Shown here in pieces: positions 48,848-57,691 of a stretch of 64,000 bases of DNA. The stretch is from the NCBI RefSeq assembly GCF_000308535.1, contig NZ_BAFW01000388.1, positions 1 through 64,000 on the forward strand, given 5' to 3'. A program made the translations under genes and the position numbers. The stretch's first letter is position 1. Each line of letters starts with the position of its first letter. The notes below the pieces were generated by a model. That model searched no databases, had not been told where the DNA came from, and saw nothing but the letters and a program-made list of their open reading frames with translations. The stretch is from Nocardia cerradoensis NBRC 101014. GTDB taxonomy: Bacteria; Actinomycetota; Actinomycetes; Mycobacteriales; Mycobacteriaceae.

Positions 48848-49843
48848 ATGCCTCCGGATCCCGGCCAGATGACGGCGGCGTTCGAACGATTATCGACCCG
48901 AATGACGGTGCTGCAGGCCGGAATGCTGCTCGCGCCGACGATGCACGAACAGGGTGCCGCCCGCTACGGCCGCATCGTCGCCGCGCAGCTGGCGGCACTC
49001 GCGATCCGTGGTCATATCGACGTGCACATCGGTAGCGACGGATTCGACGGGGCGGATTCGCTGCGCGCGGTCCTGCTGCCCGGCCCGCCCGACGCGGTGG
49101 CCGCGGAGGAGCGGCAGTTGTTGCGCCACCTGTTCGGCAACGGATACTCCGTGCGCATCGCCGCCTGCACCGACGGCCCGGGCTGGGATCGGCTGAACGC
49201 GACGGTGCGTCACGAGTTGATCGCCAACGGTTTCGGCTGGGCCCGGCCCGACCGCTACCGGGCGTTGCGCACGATGGTCCGGCTGCGCCGGCGGATGCTG
49301 GACTACGCGGCGCAGCGACCGGCGTGGCAGGACAACGAACCGCTGCATCGCGCGGGCTATCCCTACGCGGTGCTGTTCGCCGTCGACACCGGTCCGGGCC
49401 CGCATTGGCCGGGACCGGAGTACGGCGCGCAGGCGCAGCTGTCCTTGCCGTGGAATCTGCCGCAGGCCTGCGCGCACGCCGTTCGCGATTCGGGCGAGAT
49501 CGCCTACAGCGCGCCTCCGGTCGGCACCGAGGAGCGGCTGGCCGAGGTCGAGCAGCTGCTGATCGCCATGGACTCCCATTCACAGGGGGTGCGGTACCAC
49601 CATGTGGTCGAGGCCGAGCGACTGCACCGCTTGATCGACGATTACCGCTGGCGCTACAGCTTTCACACGCTGACCACCTCACCCCGCCCCGACGTACTGC
49701 GGGCGGCGCTGCTGGATCTGGTGCGCGAGACCGAAGCCGTGCGCGCGTATGTGCCGCCCGGTGTGCCGGGACACGAAGAGGCCGTATTGGTTTCGATGTA
49801 CGCGGTGCGACTGTCGGACCTGGTGCTGGATCGGACGCCGTGA
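48848..49843 (+). CDS. Hypothetical protein, no recognised domain
   Basis: 331 residues from ATG 48848 (GTG 48839 also possible). Helix-rich, Arg/His/Trp-rich, no signal peptide. Segments such as RYGRIVAAQLAALAIRGHID and DVHIGSDGF, and RHELIANGFGWARPDRYRAL look conserved-structural, but no catalytic motif is clear. The first 60 residues resemble a small winged-helix-like fold (LLAPTMHEQGAARYGRIVAA). Codon use matches neighbours. Stands alone, convergent with the phosphate-transport operon. Confidence 0.65.
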   Translation: MPPDPGQMTAAFERLSTRMTVLQAGMLLAPTMHEQGAARYGRIVAAQLAALAIRGHIDVHIGSDGFDGADSLRAVLLPGPPDAVAAEERQLLRHLFGNGYSVRIAACTDGPGWDRLNATVRHELIANGFGWARPDRYRALRTMVRLRRRMLDYAAQRPAWQDNEPLHRAGYPYAVLFAVDTGPGPHWPGPEYGAQAQLSLPWNLPQACAHAVRDSGEIAYSAPPVGTEERLAEVEQLLIAMDSHSQGVRYHHVVEAERLHRLIDDYRWRYSFHTLTTSPRPDVLRAALLDLVRETEAVRAYVPPGVPGHEEAVLVSMYAVRLSDLVLDRTP

Positions 49844-49850
49844 ACCGGGT

Positions 49851-50093
49851 TCAGGAACCGACCACGTCGCGAGCGCGGCCGACGATGAGCGGATCGGCGG
49901 GAGTGACGATGTCGGGTTCCTGCTTCGCGGGCGGGTACGGATAGCCTTCCCGCCAGGTGTCGACGACGAAACCGTCTGTGGCGGTGAGCAGTACGGGGTC
50001 GTCGTCGTCCATGTCGTCGACCGTGAATCCGGTGGTGTCGGTCAGATCGACCGCGGACCCGAGGTCGGCGACAGCACTGAGATTGCGCCGCAT
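49851..50093 (-). CDS. Small acidic hypothetical protein
   Basis: 80 residues with a run of Asp (VDDMDDDDPVLL), a central FVVDTWREGYPYPP and C-terminal PADPLIVGRARDVVG. AAGGGCGG precedes the ATG at 50093, 9 bases after the DUF3349 stop; last gene of the pit operon. No domain recognised. Confidence 0.6.
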   Translation of the reverse strand: MRRNLSAVADLGSAVDLTDTTGFTVDDMDDDDPVLLTATDGFVVDTWREGYPYPPAKQEPDIVTPADPLIVGRARDVVGS

Positions 50094-50102
50094 ATCCGCC
50101 CT

Positions 50103-50414
50103 TCAGTCGTGGAATCCGGTGAGCGGCCAGCCACCGGCGGCCAGTCTCGCCGCCACCTGCCGCAGATCGTCCTCGCTCGGATCGCAGCGGGTGACCTCCA
50201 CGATCGCCGCCTCCACCTGCTCGCGATCGACGACATCGGGCCGGCCGGCCAGCAGCAGGCCGAGAATCCGGTCGAGTTCGTCCTGGTTCAGCTGTTTCTT
50301 CAGCAGTGCGAGCAGCGGGAAGTAATCCTTCGGCGGGACGCCGTCCGGGTAGCCCGCGCGTAGCCAATCCAGGATCTGGGCGAGCAGGCCCTCGTCGTTG
50401 GTCCTCGAATTCAC
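50103..50414 (-). CDS. DUF3349 family protein
   Basis: 103 residues. All-helical: LLAQILDWLRAGYPDGVPPK, DYFPLLALLKKQL and RCDPSEDDLRQVAARLAAGG. Actinobacterial DUF3349 protein of unknown function. Start GTG 50414 with GGAGT a few bases upstream; the longer frame is antisense noise. Third gene in the pit operon, 10 bases after the membrane protein. Confidence 0.82.
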   Translation of the reverse strand: MNSRTNDEGLLAQILDWLRAGYPDGVPPKDYFPLLALLKKQLNQDELDRILGLLLAGRPDVVDREQVEAAIVEVTRCDPSEDDLRQVAARLAAGGWPLTGFHD

Positions 50415-50424
50415 CTGTGTACTC

Positions 50425-50724
50425 CTACTTCTCGACCAGCGTCGGGTAGATGTGCTCGAAACTGACCGCCTTGCCGAAACCGGACGCGACGATGATCGTG
50501 ATACCGACGGCGATCGCGGCGACCACGACGGCGAAGACCACGACGGCCACCGCGGCGCCGAACGGATTGGGCCGGTGAACGGTCTCGTCGGCCGACTCGT
50601 GTCCGTTGGCCACCGCCAGGCCGCGCACGCCGACGGCGAACAGCGCGGGCAGACCGGCACCCAGCACGATGCCGACGAGCAGGATCTTCCAGACCGATTC
50701 GAGAACGAGCTTTATCGTTTCCAT
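50425..50724 (-). CDS. Small two-helix membrane protein
   Basis: 99 residues. Helices at about 10-35 (VWKILLVGIVLGAGLPALFA) and 57-82 (AVAVVVFAVVVAAIAVGITI), short loop with HESADETVHRPNP. ATG 5 bases after the pit stop, so co-translated with the transporter and perhaps an accessory subunit. Family not recognised beyond a frequent PiT partner in actinobacteria. Confidence 0.75.
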   Translation of the reverse strand: METIKLVLESVWKILLVGIVLGAGLPALFAVGVRGLAVANGHESADETVHRPNPFGAAVAVVVFAVVVAAIAVGITIIVASGFGKAVSFEHIYPTLVEK

Positions 50725-50729
50725 GGTTC

Positions 50730-51965
50730 TCAGACCTTCGCGATCGTGTCCGCGGGAGCGACCGGCTCGTCCCATTCGGCGTTGACGTTGGTGTGGTCGA
50801 CCTTCTGCAGCTGGGCGCGCCGGTACATGTAGACCGAGAGCGCGCACAGGATCGCGAAGGCGATCAGCGGGCCGAGCAGCGTGGGGATCTTCGCCGCGAT
50901 CACCCACATCACCGCACCCACCACCGCGGCGGCCGGCAGGGTGATCACCCACGCCGCCACCATGCGCAGCGCGATGTTCCAGCGCACCCGCGCGCCGGGC
51001 TTGCCGACACCGGAGCCGAGGATCGAGCCGGTGGCCACATGCGTGGTCGAGAGCGCGAAGCCGAGGTGGCTGGAGGCGAGAATGATGGTGGCCGAGGATG
51101 CTTCGGCCGCCATACCCTGCGGCGAGCTGATCTCGACCAGCCCCTTGCCGAGGGTGCGGATGATGCGCCAGCCGCCGATATAGGTGCCCAGGGCGATGGC
51201 GGCGGCACACGCGAACTTCACCCACAGCGGCACATTGTCGGTTTCGTGCCAGGCGAACGGGCCGGTCGACTGCGGGTCGGAGGCGCTGTAGCCGATCAGC
51301 GCCAGGGTGATCACGCCCATCGTCTTCTGCGCGTCGTTGGTGCCGTGCGCGAGCGAGACCAGTGAGGCGGTACCGATCTGCCCCCACCGGAAACCGGCCT
51401 CGGTGAACCGTTCGCCGATACCCACCACGATCTTGAAGATCAGGAAGGTGCCGACCGCGGCAACGATGCCCGCGATCACCGGTGAGAACAGCGCGGGCAT
51501 GATCACCTTGCCCACCACACCGTCGATCTTCCCGTGCCCGATCCACACCACACCCGCGCCGGAAGCGATTGCGGCGCCGATCAATCCGCCGAACAGCGCG
51601 TGCGAACTCGAGCTCGGCAGACCCAGCAGCCAGGTCAGCAGATTCCAGATGATGCCGCCGATCAGCCCGGCCATCACGATGATCAGCAAGGCCCGCCCGT
51701 GATCCGCGGTGAACTCCGCCTTCGGCGTTCCGTCCTTGTTCTGAATCCTGATCACCGCATTGGTGACCGTCAACGCGACCTCCACCGACAGGAACGCACC
51801 GACGAGATTCAGCAGCGCCGAAAGTGTCACCGCGGTCGTGGGTTTGAGGGCACCCGTCGCGATGGACGTGGCCATCGCATTCCCCGTGTCGTGAAAACCG
51901 TTGGTGAAGTCGAAGGCAAGCGCCGTGACGATCACCAGCAGTAGGATGATCAGTTCGCTGTTCAC
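50730..51965 (-). CDS. pit: PiT low-affinity inorganic phosphate transporter
   Basis: 411 residues, about ten membrane helices. Twin PiT signatures: FDFTNGFHDTGNAMATSIAT near the N-terminus and SLAHGTNDAQKTMGVI in the second half; SSSSHALFGGLIG and the mirrored ALSTTHVATGSILGSG. Imports metal-phosphate with proton symport. GTG 51965 gives NSELIILLLVIVTALAFDF like relatives; ATG 52013 would add a hydrophilic leader. First gene of a four-gene operon. A long hairpin lies in its 5' region. Confidence 0.9.
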   Translation of the reverse strand: MNSELIILLLVIVTALAFDFTNGFHDTGNAMATSIATGALKPTTAVTLSALLNLVGAFLSVEVALTVTNAVIRIQNKDGTPKAEFTADHGRALLIIVMAGLIGGIIWNLLTWLLGLPSSSSHALFGGLIGAAIASGAGVVWIGHGKIDGVVGKVIMPALFSPVIAGIVAAVGTFLIFKIVVGIGERFTEAGFRWGQIGTASLVSLAHGTNDAQKTMGVITLALIGYSASDPQSTGPFAWHETDNVPLWVKFACAAAIALGTYIGGWRIIRTLGKGLVEISSPQGMAAEASSATIILASSHLGFALSTTHVATGSILGSGVGKPGARVRWNIALRMVAAWVITLPAAAVVGAVMWVIAAKIPTLLGPLIAFAILCALSVYMYRRAQLQKVDHTNVNAEWDEPVAPADTIAKV

Positions 51966-52120
51966 CCTCGTGATGGTGCGGTGTGCGGGCGGCGCCCACA
52001 ATCCCCTGCTCATCGTCGAAAACGGCGCTTACCAGGGTGTTTCATCGATGTCGGGCAGAGATTCATCGAAAGTTCTCAATGGAATCGTCTGGGTGCCATC
52101 TGCGGGAATCGGCGGGATTT

Positions 52121-52200
52121 CGGTGAACTATTCGTGCAAACCTCGGCGTCTTTCCGCGCTTTCCGCCTTTTTCGCCGAGGTTTGCACGGAAAGTTCACCG
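52121..52200. repeat. 28-bp inverted repeat hairpin upstream of pit
   Basis: Arms 52121-52148 and 52173-52200 match over 28 bases with two mismatches, with a central perfect 15-bp GTGCAAACCTCGGCG, around a 24-base loop rich in C and T. It lies between the hypothetical gene ending at 52255 and the pit start at 51965, both minus strand. Could be a terminator for the first, an RNA regulator of pit, or a small mobile-type repeat. No T-run on the minus strand; the plus-strand loop ends in TTTTT. Confidence 0.75.
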
Positions 52201-52254
52201 GGTGCGCGATGGGTGCCACTGCACCACGGCCGCCCGCGCGGTACCGATCCCGCA

Positions 52255-52707
52255 CTAGGCGGCGACGATCGTCTCGGCGACCAGGCGGAGATCCGGCACG
52301 GTGTCCTGCGGTTCGCGCACCCACGTGCGGCGCGGATTGCCGGGTGTCGGGAGGGCGATCAACGCGCCGGGTCTGGTCTGGGTGACGAAGCAGCGGAACA
52401 GGTCCAGAGACCACCACCCCGCTCCCTCACCGCAGCTGGGATTCTCGGCGAGAAACGACCATACGCATCGATTCCCCACCCCGACCGCCATCACCGGCAC
52501 CTGCAGATCGCCGAGCATGCCCAGCACCGATGTGCCCAGCCCGGCGGGTGTCATCACCGCACACAGGCGCCCCGACCGCAGGACCAGCGCCCCGATCCGT
52601 TCCTCGTACCAGGTATCACCGAATATTTCCCGGTACCGCGACTGCACGGGCGCAATGCACGCGGTGGGCTGTTCGGTTACCTGCTCGCTCGCGTAGATGG
52701 CTGTCAT
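52255..52707 (-). CDS. Hypothetical protein, unknown
   Basis: 150 residues, ATG 52707. Mixed alpha/beta, five Cys, WYEERIGALVLRSGRLCAVM and QVPVMAVGVGNRCVWSFLAE, with C-terminal PGNPRRTWVREPQDTVPDLR. No signal peptide. A nucleotide- or cofactor-binding GVGN is suggestive only. No partner; the 28-bp hairpin follows its stop. Confidence 0.65.
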   Translation of the reverse strand: MTAIYASEQVTEQPTACIAPVQSRYREIFGDTWYEERIGALVLRSGRLCAVMTPAGLGTSVLGMLGDLQVPVMAVGVGNRCVWSFLAENPSCGEGAGWWSLDLFRCFVTQTRPGALIALPTPGNPRRTWVREPQDTVPDLRLVAETIVAA

Positions 52708-52831
52708 CAGCCGATCCTGCAGGCCATTCGCTATCGGACTGTGGCGCTGGAGTGACAGACGTGCTACGTCATGGGCGGGTAGCCGGCATAGTTCGGTGGG
52801 GGCCGAAGGGTTTCGCTTCTACTGTCCCGGC

Positions 52832-53596
52832 ATGAGTTCAGTGCAGCAGAGTCGTGAGGCCGGGGCATTTCTCGAGGCGCGGCGGGCCGTCGCACCGGAT
52901 GTCGTCAGCGCGTGTGCGGGGTGGACGGCGCATGAGGTCACCGCGCATCTCGTGGCCGGGGCCGTCGAGGTCAGCCGGCACCTGGAGCCGTATCTGAACG
53001 GTGATCCGGTGCCCGCGACGCGCGGCTTCGAGGAGCGGGAGGCACCGTTCCGGGCGATGAGTGATGCGGAGTTGTTGCGACGGCTGGAGCTCGAGGAGCA
53101 GCGGCTGCGGGGGTTGCTCGGGCAGGTCTTGGCCATCGACCGCGAGGCGGTGATTCCCTGGACCGGCCGGACCATGCCGGTGGCGATGTTCCTTCCCCAT
53201 CTGCGCAGCGAGTTCGCCCTCCACCGCTGGGACATCACCGGCGACGACGCCATCGGCGACGAACTCCTCGGCCAGCCCGAACTCACCTCCCACGCCGTCC
53301 GGGTGCTCGGCCCGATGCTGCTGGCGGCGGGTGTGCGCCGCGATCCGTTCCCGGATCAGGATCTCCACGTGCGGCTGCGCTCAGCGGGTGCTCTCGATAT
53401 TCGACTGTCGGTCGAATCCGGTTGCGCTGAACTGGGATTCGCCGAGGCGGAGTCCGACGAGCCTGGTCTCGATCTGGACGCGGCGGCCCGTCTCCTCGTC
53501 CTGTGGGGACGCCGCCCCGAGCACCGCACCCGCGTCCGCAGCGCCCTCACTCCTGCCCAACTGACCAGACTGCACGCCCTGCTCGCCGGCTACTGA
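52832..53596 (+). CDS. Maleylpyruvate isomerase-like mycothiol-dependent protein
   Basis: 254 residues. DinB/MDMPI N-terminal four-helix bundle with CAGWTAHEVTAHLVAGAVEV (metal His) and EFALHRWDITGDD (third metal ligand), then the C-terminal SCP2-like domain. Such proteins use mycothiol for isomerisation or detoxification. ATG 52832; no strong ribosome site (CCCGGC). Monocistronic, 122 bp before tRNA-Met. Confidence 0.83.
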   Translation: MSSVQQSREAGAFLEARRAVAPDVVSACAGWTAHEVTAHLVAGAVEVSRHLEPYLNGDPVPATRGFEEREAPFRAMSDAELLRRLELEEQRLRGLLGQVLAIDREAVIPWTGRTMPVAMFLPHLRSEFALHRWDITGDDAIGDELLGQPELTSHAVRVLGPMLLAAGVRRDPFPDQDLHVRLRSAGALDIRLSVESGCAELGFAEAESDEPGLDLDAAARLLVLWGRRPEHRTRVRSALTPAQLTRLHALLAGY

Positions 53597-53718
53597 CGCG
53601 CAACGGCGAAACCACCTTCGCGCCATCCGTTTTCACCGCGAGGCGCTGACCCCGGAACCCAACTAGGCCGTTGCACCCCCGACCCGGTAGCATCCCCCAC
53701 GCGCGTGCAGCGCGGCGA

Positions 53719-53792
53719 GGGGCGGTAGCTCAGTCGGTTAGAGCCGCGGACTCATAATCCGCTGGTCGTGGGTTCGAGCCCCACCCGCCCCA
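53719..53792 (+). tRNA. tRNA with anticodon CAT (elongator Met or Ile2)
   Basis: Cloverleaf: acceptor GGGGCGG/CCGCCCC, D-arm GCTC-AGTCGGTTA-GAGC, anticodon stem GCGGA/TCCGC with loop CTCATAA, T-arm GTGGG-TTCGAGC-CCCAC, discriminator A. Not the initiator, which has a mismatched first acceptor pair. The CAT loop alone does not separate elongator Met from lysidine-modified Ile. Confidence 0.93.
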
Positions 53793-54168
53793 CTCATGCC
53801 TTCCCACCAGCGGTAACACCGAAGGGTTCAGCTGGGTGGATCCGCTACAACGCCTGTTCAGCCTCGGACATATCCGGTCGACGGCTGGCGACGGTAACCA
53901 CGCTGAATCGGGACGTCCGTTTCGGGTGCGGCGACAGGGCCAGGGTGCGAGGCTGGATTCGACAGCGATGCGATCCGAGGAGCAGTCATGGGCACCACTG
54001 CCCGCGGCGAGCCCGACAGCGCCGCGTTCGGTCCGGCACCGATATCACCGCCGCACGCCGGCGCCGCTCCTGTCCGCCCACCTGCCCACGACATGGTCGC
54101 CGAGCAGGGAGGAACCTGCCTGCCGCTGTCGAACCACCACATCGACTACTCGTTTCAGGGAGCACACG
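53793..54168. other. Intergenic between tRNA and SRPBCC gene
   Basis: 376 bases. Several open frames exist on both strands but none has a ribosome site, homology-like motif or codon bias; the plus frame entering the SRPBCC gene is translated only from 54169. Ends with GGGAG before that start. I see no gene, repeat or terminator here. Confidence 0.5.
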
Positions 54169-54660
54169 ATGTCCACCATCCACCTCACGCACACCACCAC
54201 GTCGACACCGGAGCAGTTCGTCGCCGCCCTCACCGACTTCGGTCCGGGCCGGTCGAAGCTGTTCGGCAACAGCACCGACGAATACCTTCACGTCCACTCC
54301 CAGGACGCCACCCACGCCGACGTCACCGAGGGCTCGCACCGCATCTGGGAGCGCCTGCGCTACGACTGGTCCGACCCGCACCACGTCGTCATGACGACCA
54401 CCGACTCCAATATGTGGGGCGGCGCGTCCGGCCACACCTACACACTCACACCCATGCCCGACGGGACTACCGAAGTCGATGCCGTCGTGGTGCGTGAAGG
54501 CAAGAACTTGACGGGGCATCTCCTCGAGGCGGTGATCGGCACGGTCGGCAAACGTGTTCTGGACAAAGAGCTCGTCAAGACCATCCATGCCGTCGAAGCA
54601 CGCAATGCGGGCGGGCCGTCGACCGACCCGGCCGCAGGGCCGCACGACATGCATTCCTGA
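54169..54660 (+). CDS. SRPBCC (START-like) protein
   Basis: 163 residues. Polyketide-cyclase-like fold: STPEQFVAALTDFGPGRSKL, HSQDATHADVTEGSHRIWER, MWGGASGHTYTLTPMPDGT and the C-terminal helix VGKRVLDKELVKTIHAVEA. Binds a hydrophobic ligand in the helix-grip pocket. ATG 54169 preceded by GGGAG. Stand-alone; role unknown. Confidence 0.82.
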   Translation: MSTIHLTHTTTSTPEQFVAALTDFGPGRSKLFGNSTDEYLHVHSQDATHADVTEGSHRIWERLRYDWSDPHHVVMTTTDSNMWGGASGHTYTLTPMPDGTTEVDAVVVREGKNLTGHLLEAVIGTVGKRVLDKELVKTIHAVEARNAGGPSTDPAAGPHDMHS

Positions 54661-55011
54661 CGTCAGTACCGTCGAGCAGTCACCCGAACGACCATCCGAC
54701 CGCCGCGACAGCACACCTCGAAGATCCCGATCAGGTCCGCTCACAGCGCCACCTCGCCGAACAAGCTTCCATCGCAGCAGACCGGTCGAGGAGCGACGGC
54801 GCGCTGGTCCTCTTCCTGGCGCGAAGTCGGTCGGATGCTGCCACCGCGGCAGTGATCTCGAGGCTGCCGTGGCGATCCGGTCGTGACCGCCCGATCCACC
54901 TCCGGCCCTCGATACTGGACTACGCGCCGGTGGAGTTGCCCGCCGTGGCCCGATCGCGCTCTGCGATCAGCGGCCGGGGCCGACCCGCCCTAGCGCCCCG
55001 CGAGTTCGGCC
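54661..55011. other. Intergenic with 22-bp tandem repeat end
   Basis: 351 bases between convergent SRPBCC and LLM genes. No supported gene. A plus frame reads HLEDPDQVRSQRHLAEQASI but has no start or domain. The right edge holds the first copy of the 22-bp tandem duplication. Confidence 0.5.
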
Positions 55012-55030
55012 CTAGCGCCCCGCGAGTTCG
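54987..55030. repeat. 22-bp exact tandem duplication at end of LLM gene
   Basis: GCCCTAGCGCCCCGCGAGTTCG occurs at 54987-55008 and again at 55009-55030. The second copy contains the stop codon and last codons of the minus-strand LLM gene; the first is a non-coding duplicate just beyond it. Confidence 0.95.
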
Positions 55031-55815
55031 GCGACGACCGGGGCGAGCCGCTCGGCGACGTCGGCGCCGAAAACGAAGTAGGAGAAGCCGATCTCCTCGC
55101 GCCGCCGCTGGATTTCCTCGGCCGCGGCCGCCGGGTCGTCCGGGAGCACGGCCAGTGCGTCCACCGCGCGCAGAGCGGCCGGGTCGGTGTCAGGGGGCGC
55201 CATATGCGGGGCGACAGTGTCGCCGACGACCGGCACGGCGAGGGCGAGTTCCGGGGCCCCGGCGATGCGGAAGTCGCGGGCCAGCTTCTCGACTTCGCCG
55301 CGAGACTGGTCCCCCAGCGCGAAGGTGACCGTGTCCGCGACCTCGGCCGCCAGCGCCCGGGCCTTCGGACCGAGGACGGCCATCGCGACCGGCGTGTGAC
55401 GGTCGGGGCCGTCGAGATCTCGCAGCGCCTCCACCGTCTTGCGCACCTCGGCCAGCCGCTCGCTCGGCGAGACGACGGGCAGCCCCTTGTCGCGCAGCTC
55501 GTCCTCGATTCCCGGCCTGCCGGTGCCGATGCCCATCTCGAAGCGCCCCTCGGTCAGCAGCGACAGCGAGTGCGCTTCCCACGCCGTCTGCCACGGCGGG
55601 CGCAGCGGGGAGGCATAGACCCAGGTGCCCACCCGCAGGTCGGTCAGGGCCGCGGCGGTGGCCAGCAGAGGACCGGGCGCCGGTTGCGTAAGCGGGAAGT
55701 CGACCACCAGCAACGTGGAGTAACCACTGTCGGCGATGCGGCGCACGCGATCCCGCCACGTCGGCACGTCGGTCATGAGCGGGGCGACAACCCCGAATCG
55801 AAACGGTCGCGTCAT
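55012..55815 (-). CDS. LLM-class F420/flavin-dependent oxidoreductase
   Basis: 267 residues, luciferase-like TIM barrel. RFGVVAPLMTDVPTWRDRVR at the N-terminus, DLRVGTWVYASPLRPPWQTA, GRFEMGIGTGRPGIEDELR and the C-terminal FSYFVFGADVAERLAPVVAE. This subgroup usually uses F420. AGGAGTCC precedes the ATG. Substrate unknown. Single gene. Confidence 0.87.
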   Translation of the reverse strand: MTRPFRFGVVAPLMTDVPTWRDRVRRIADSGYSTLLVVDFPLTQPAPGPLLATAAALTDLRVGTWVYASPLRPPWQTAWEAHSLSLLTEGRFEMGIGTGRPGIEDELRDKGLPVVSPSERLAEVRKTVEALRDLDGPDRHTPVAMAVLGPKARALAAEVADTVTFALGDQSRGEVEKLARDFRIAGAPELALAVPVVGDTVAPHMAPPDTDPAALRAVDALAVLPDDPAAAAEEIQRRREEIGFSYFVFGADVAERLAPVVAELAGR

Positions 55816-56017
55816 AGCTGGACTCCTGTCGGTCGATGCGTTCAGAGACAGGACGGCGGGCCCACCCGAAATTCATCGGTGGCGCGCCTACGGCCGGTTC
55901 CGGGCTGCTGCAGGCTGCGTACGCGAAATCAGCGGCGACCGATACCCGGCTCGAGGGTGGCGGCAACCTCTCCCGCGAAGCACAAATGGTTCTACGCGAC
56001 ATCGCGGCGCGGGAGCC

Positions 56018-56686
56018 TCACGGCGAGCTATCGCCTGCTCGCTCGGCCAGCAGCTGGGCCGCCCCCTCCCCGGTGAGCTGGTCCGGGGCGGGCCGGCGGC
56101 CGGTGACGAGCAGGAGCAGGGTGGTGACCGAACCTTCGATCACCGGTCCGGTGCCGGCGGTCCACTCGCTGTCGGAAGCGACGAGGTGGTAGTCACCGAA
56201 CTTCTTGCGGGCGTGGAACGGGAAGCCGCCGTTCCATATGCGGTCGAGCGCCAATTCTGCTGCCGCTACCGGCATTTCGCGCGGGATGCCGAGTGGGATG
56301 GCGATGTCTTGACCGTGCACGAGCAGATCCATCAGCCGGTCGACGGGGGTTGTGCCGACGGGCGTGACCCGGGCGCCGATGCTGTCGTGCAGCTCGGCCA
56401 GTAACTGTGCGGTGGTCCGGCGGTCGGCGTGGCGGATGGCGGTGTCGCGGACCATGCGGTCGAAGTCGCCTCGGGCTCGGATCAGATTGAACAGGATCGC
56501 CCCGACGCCGGAATCGGCCGACAGGATCAGGTGCGCGACGACATCGCGAACCCGCCAGCCCGCGCACAGCGAAGGCTGCTCCCACCCATTCTCGGGAAGG
56601 GACCGCAGCAGTTCGACGAGACTCGTGCGCTCGACGGCGACGGCCTGCCAGATCTGCGCGGTCTCGATGGTTGTCTTTCTCGCCAT
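56018..56686 (-). CDS. MDMPI/TIGR03083-family protein
   Basis: 222 residues. DinB-like bundle with CAGWRVRDVVAHLILSADSG (metal His) and DLLVHGQDIAIPLGIPREMP (HGQD motif, third ligand). Related in type to the protein at 52832 but with a different C-terminal half (GPVIEGSVTTLLLLVTGR). ATG 56686 follows GAGGAG by about 10 bases; the longer frame is the divergent promoter. Divergent from the MerR regulator at 56788 and probably its target. Confidence 0.83.
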   Translation of the reverse strand: MARKTTIETAQIWQAVAVERTSLVELLRSLPENGWEQPSLCAGWRVRDVVAHLILSADSGVGAILFNLIRARGDFDRMVRDTAIRHADRRTTAQLLAELHDSIGARVTPVGTTPVDRLMDLLVHGQDIAIPLGIPREMPVAAAELALDRIWNGGFPFHARKKFGDYHLVASDSEWTAGTGPVIEGSVTTLLLLVTGRRPAPDQLTGEGAAQLLAERAGDSSP

Positions 56687-56730
56687 TTTCGGAACTCCTC
56701 GCCGGATCGGTGTTGCAGTACCGTAGGAGT

Positions 56731-56744
56731 TCCAGTCGGGTGGA
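56731..56744. promoter_or_regulatory. MerR-type dyad in the divergent promoter
   Basis: TCCA-GTCGGG-TGGA at 56731-56744, 44 bases before the MerR ATG, inside a larger symmetric set (GGAACTCC at 56691-56698 and GGAGTTCC at 56726-56733). Reads as an autoregulatory operator between the MDMPI gene and merR. Confidence 0.45.
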
Positions 56745-56787
56745 GGTTCCAGCGATTGTGACTCACAGCACACGTCGAGACGGTCTG

Positions 56788-57669
56788 ATGACCATCGGGG
56801 AACTGTCCGTGCGCACCGGCGTCCCGGTCCGCACCATCCGCTTCTACTGCGACGAAGGGGTGCTGGAGGCGCGCCGCAGCGCGGCCGGGCATCGACTGTT
56901 CGATCCGGCGACCGCGGTCGATCGACTGCAGCTGGTGCGTCGCCTGCGGGCGCTGGGCCTCGGGCTGCCCGCGATCATGGGCGTACTCACCGGAACCACG
57001 TCGATAACCGACGCCGTCGCCATCGAAAAAGCTTCGCTGGGTACCGAATTGGCGGCATTGACCTGGCGAAGGGCGGCGCTGGCGGCGGTCGCGAACGCCT
57101 CGCCCGCCCAGCGCGCCGCGCGGCTGGAACTGCTGGCCGCCGTCGGTGACCGCCAACGCGCCTACGACGATCTCGTCGCATTCTGGCGCCGCCTGCTCAC
57201 CCCGATCACACCGGAATTGTTCGACGCGTTCGTCACGATGAACGTTCCGGCCCCGCCCGCCGATCCCACACCCCGCCAGGTCGTCGCCTACGCCGAACTC
57301 GCCATCGCCGCAACCGATCCGGTGTTGACCGCCGCGCTGGCGAAACAGCTCTGGCGCCACGATCCCGCACATGTTCGCGACAAACGCGCACTGCTTGCCG
57401 GTATCGCCGAGGCCTGCGCGATCGTGGACCCGCTGGTGGCCGACCACGTCGAACCGCGGCCCGGCGCCGAACTCGACCGATTCCTCGCCGCCCACGCCGC
57501 GGCCCGGCGCGTCCGCCCCACGGCCGAGTTCCGGCGCCGGCTTCTCTACGGCGCCGACGACAACCATCCGCGCATTCGCCGGTACTGGACGCTCACCACG
57601 CAGATCACCGGCACGACCACCACCGGCGCGGCGCAGGACTGGCTGTACCGGGCGCTGAGCCGGTCCTAA
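56788..57669 (+). CDS. MerR-family regulator with long helical sensor domain
   Basis: 293 residues. MerR winged helix at 1-70 (TIGELSVRTGVPVRTIRFYC, RSAAGHRLFDPATAVDRLQL) and a C-terminal 220-residue all-helical domain, much longer than a metal-sensing MerR and more like multidrug- or TipA-type sensors. ATG 56788. Divergent from the MDMPI protein. Confidence 0.86.
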   Translation: MTIGELSVRTGVPVRTIRFYCDEGVLEARRSAAGHRLFDPATAVDRLQLVRRLRALGLGLPAIMGVLTGTTSITDAVAIEKASLGTELAALTWRRAALAAVANASPAQRAARLELLAAVGDRQRAYDDLVAFWRRLLTPITPELFDAFVTMNVPAPPADPTPRQVVAYAELAIAATDPVLTAALAKQLWRHDPAHVRDKRALLAGIAEACAIVDPLVADHVEPRPGAELDRFLAAHAAARRVRPTAEFRRRLLYGADDNHPRIRRYWTLTTQITGTTTTGAAQDWLYRALSRS

Positions 57670-57691
57670 CGGCCGGTCGCCGCCGGAAACC

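Noticed and set aside
50425-51999. 524-codon frame spanning pit and the small membrane protein
   Set aside because: Only its last 99 codons, from ATG 50724, are a gene; the rest is out of frame with pit.
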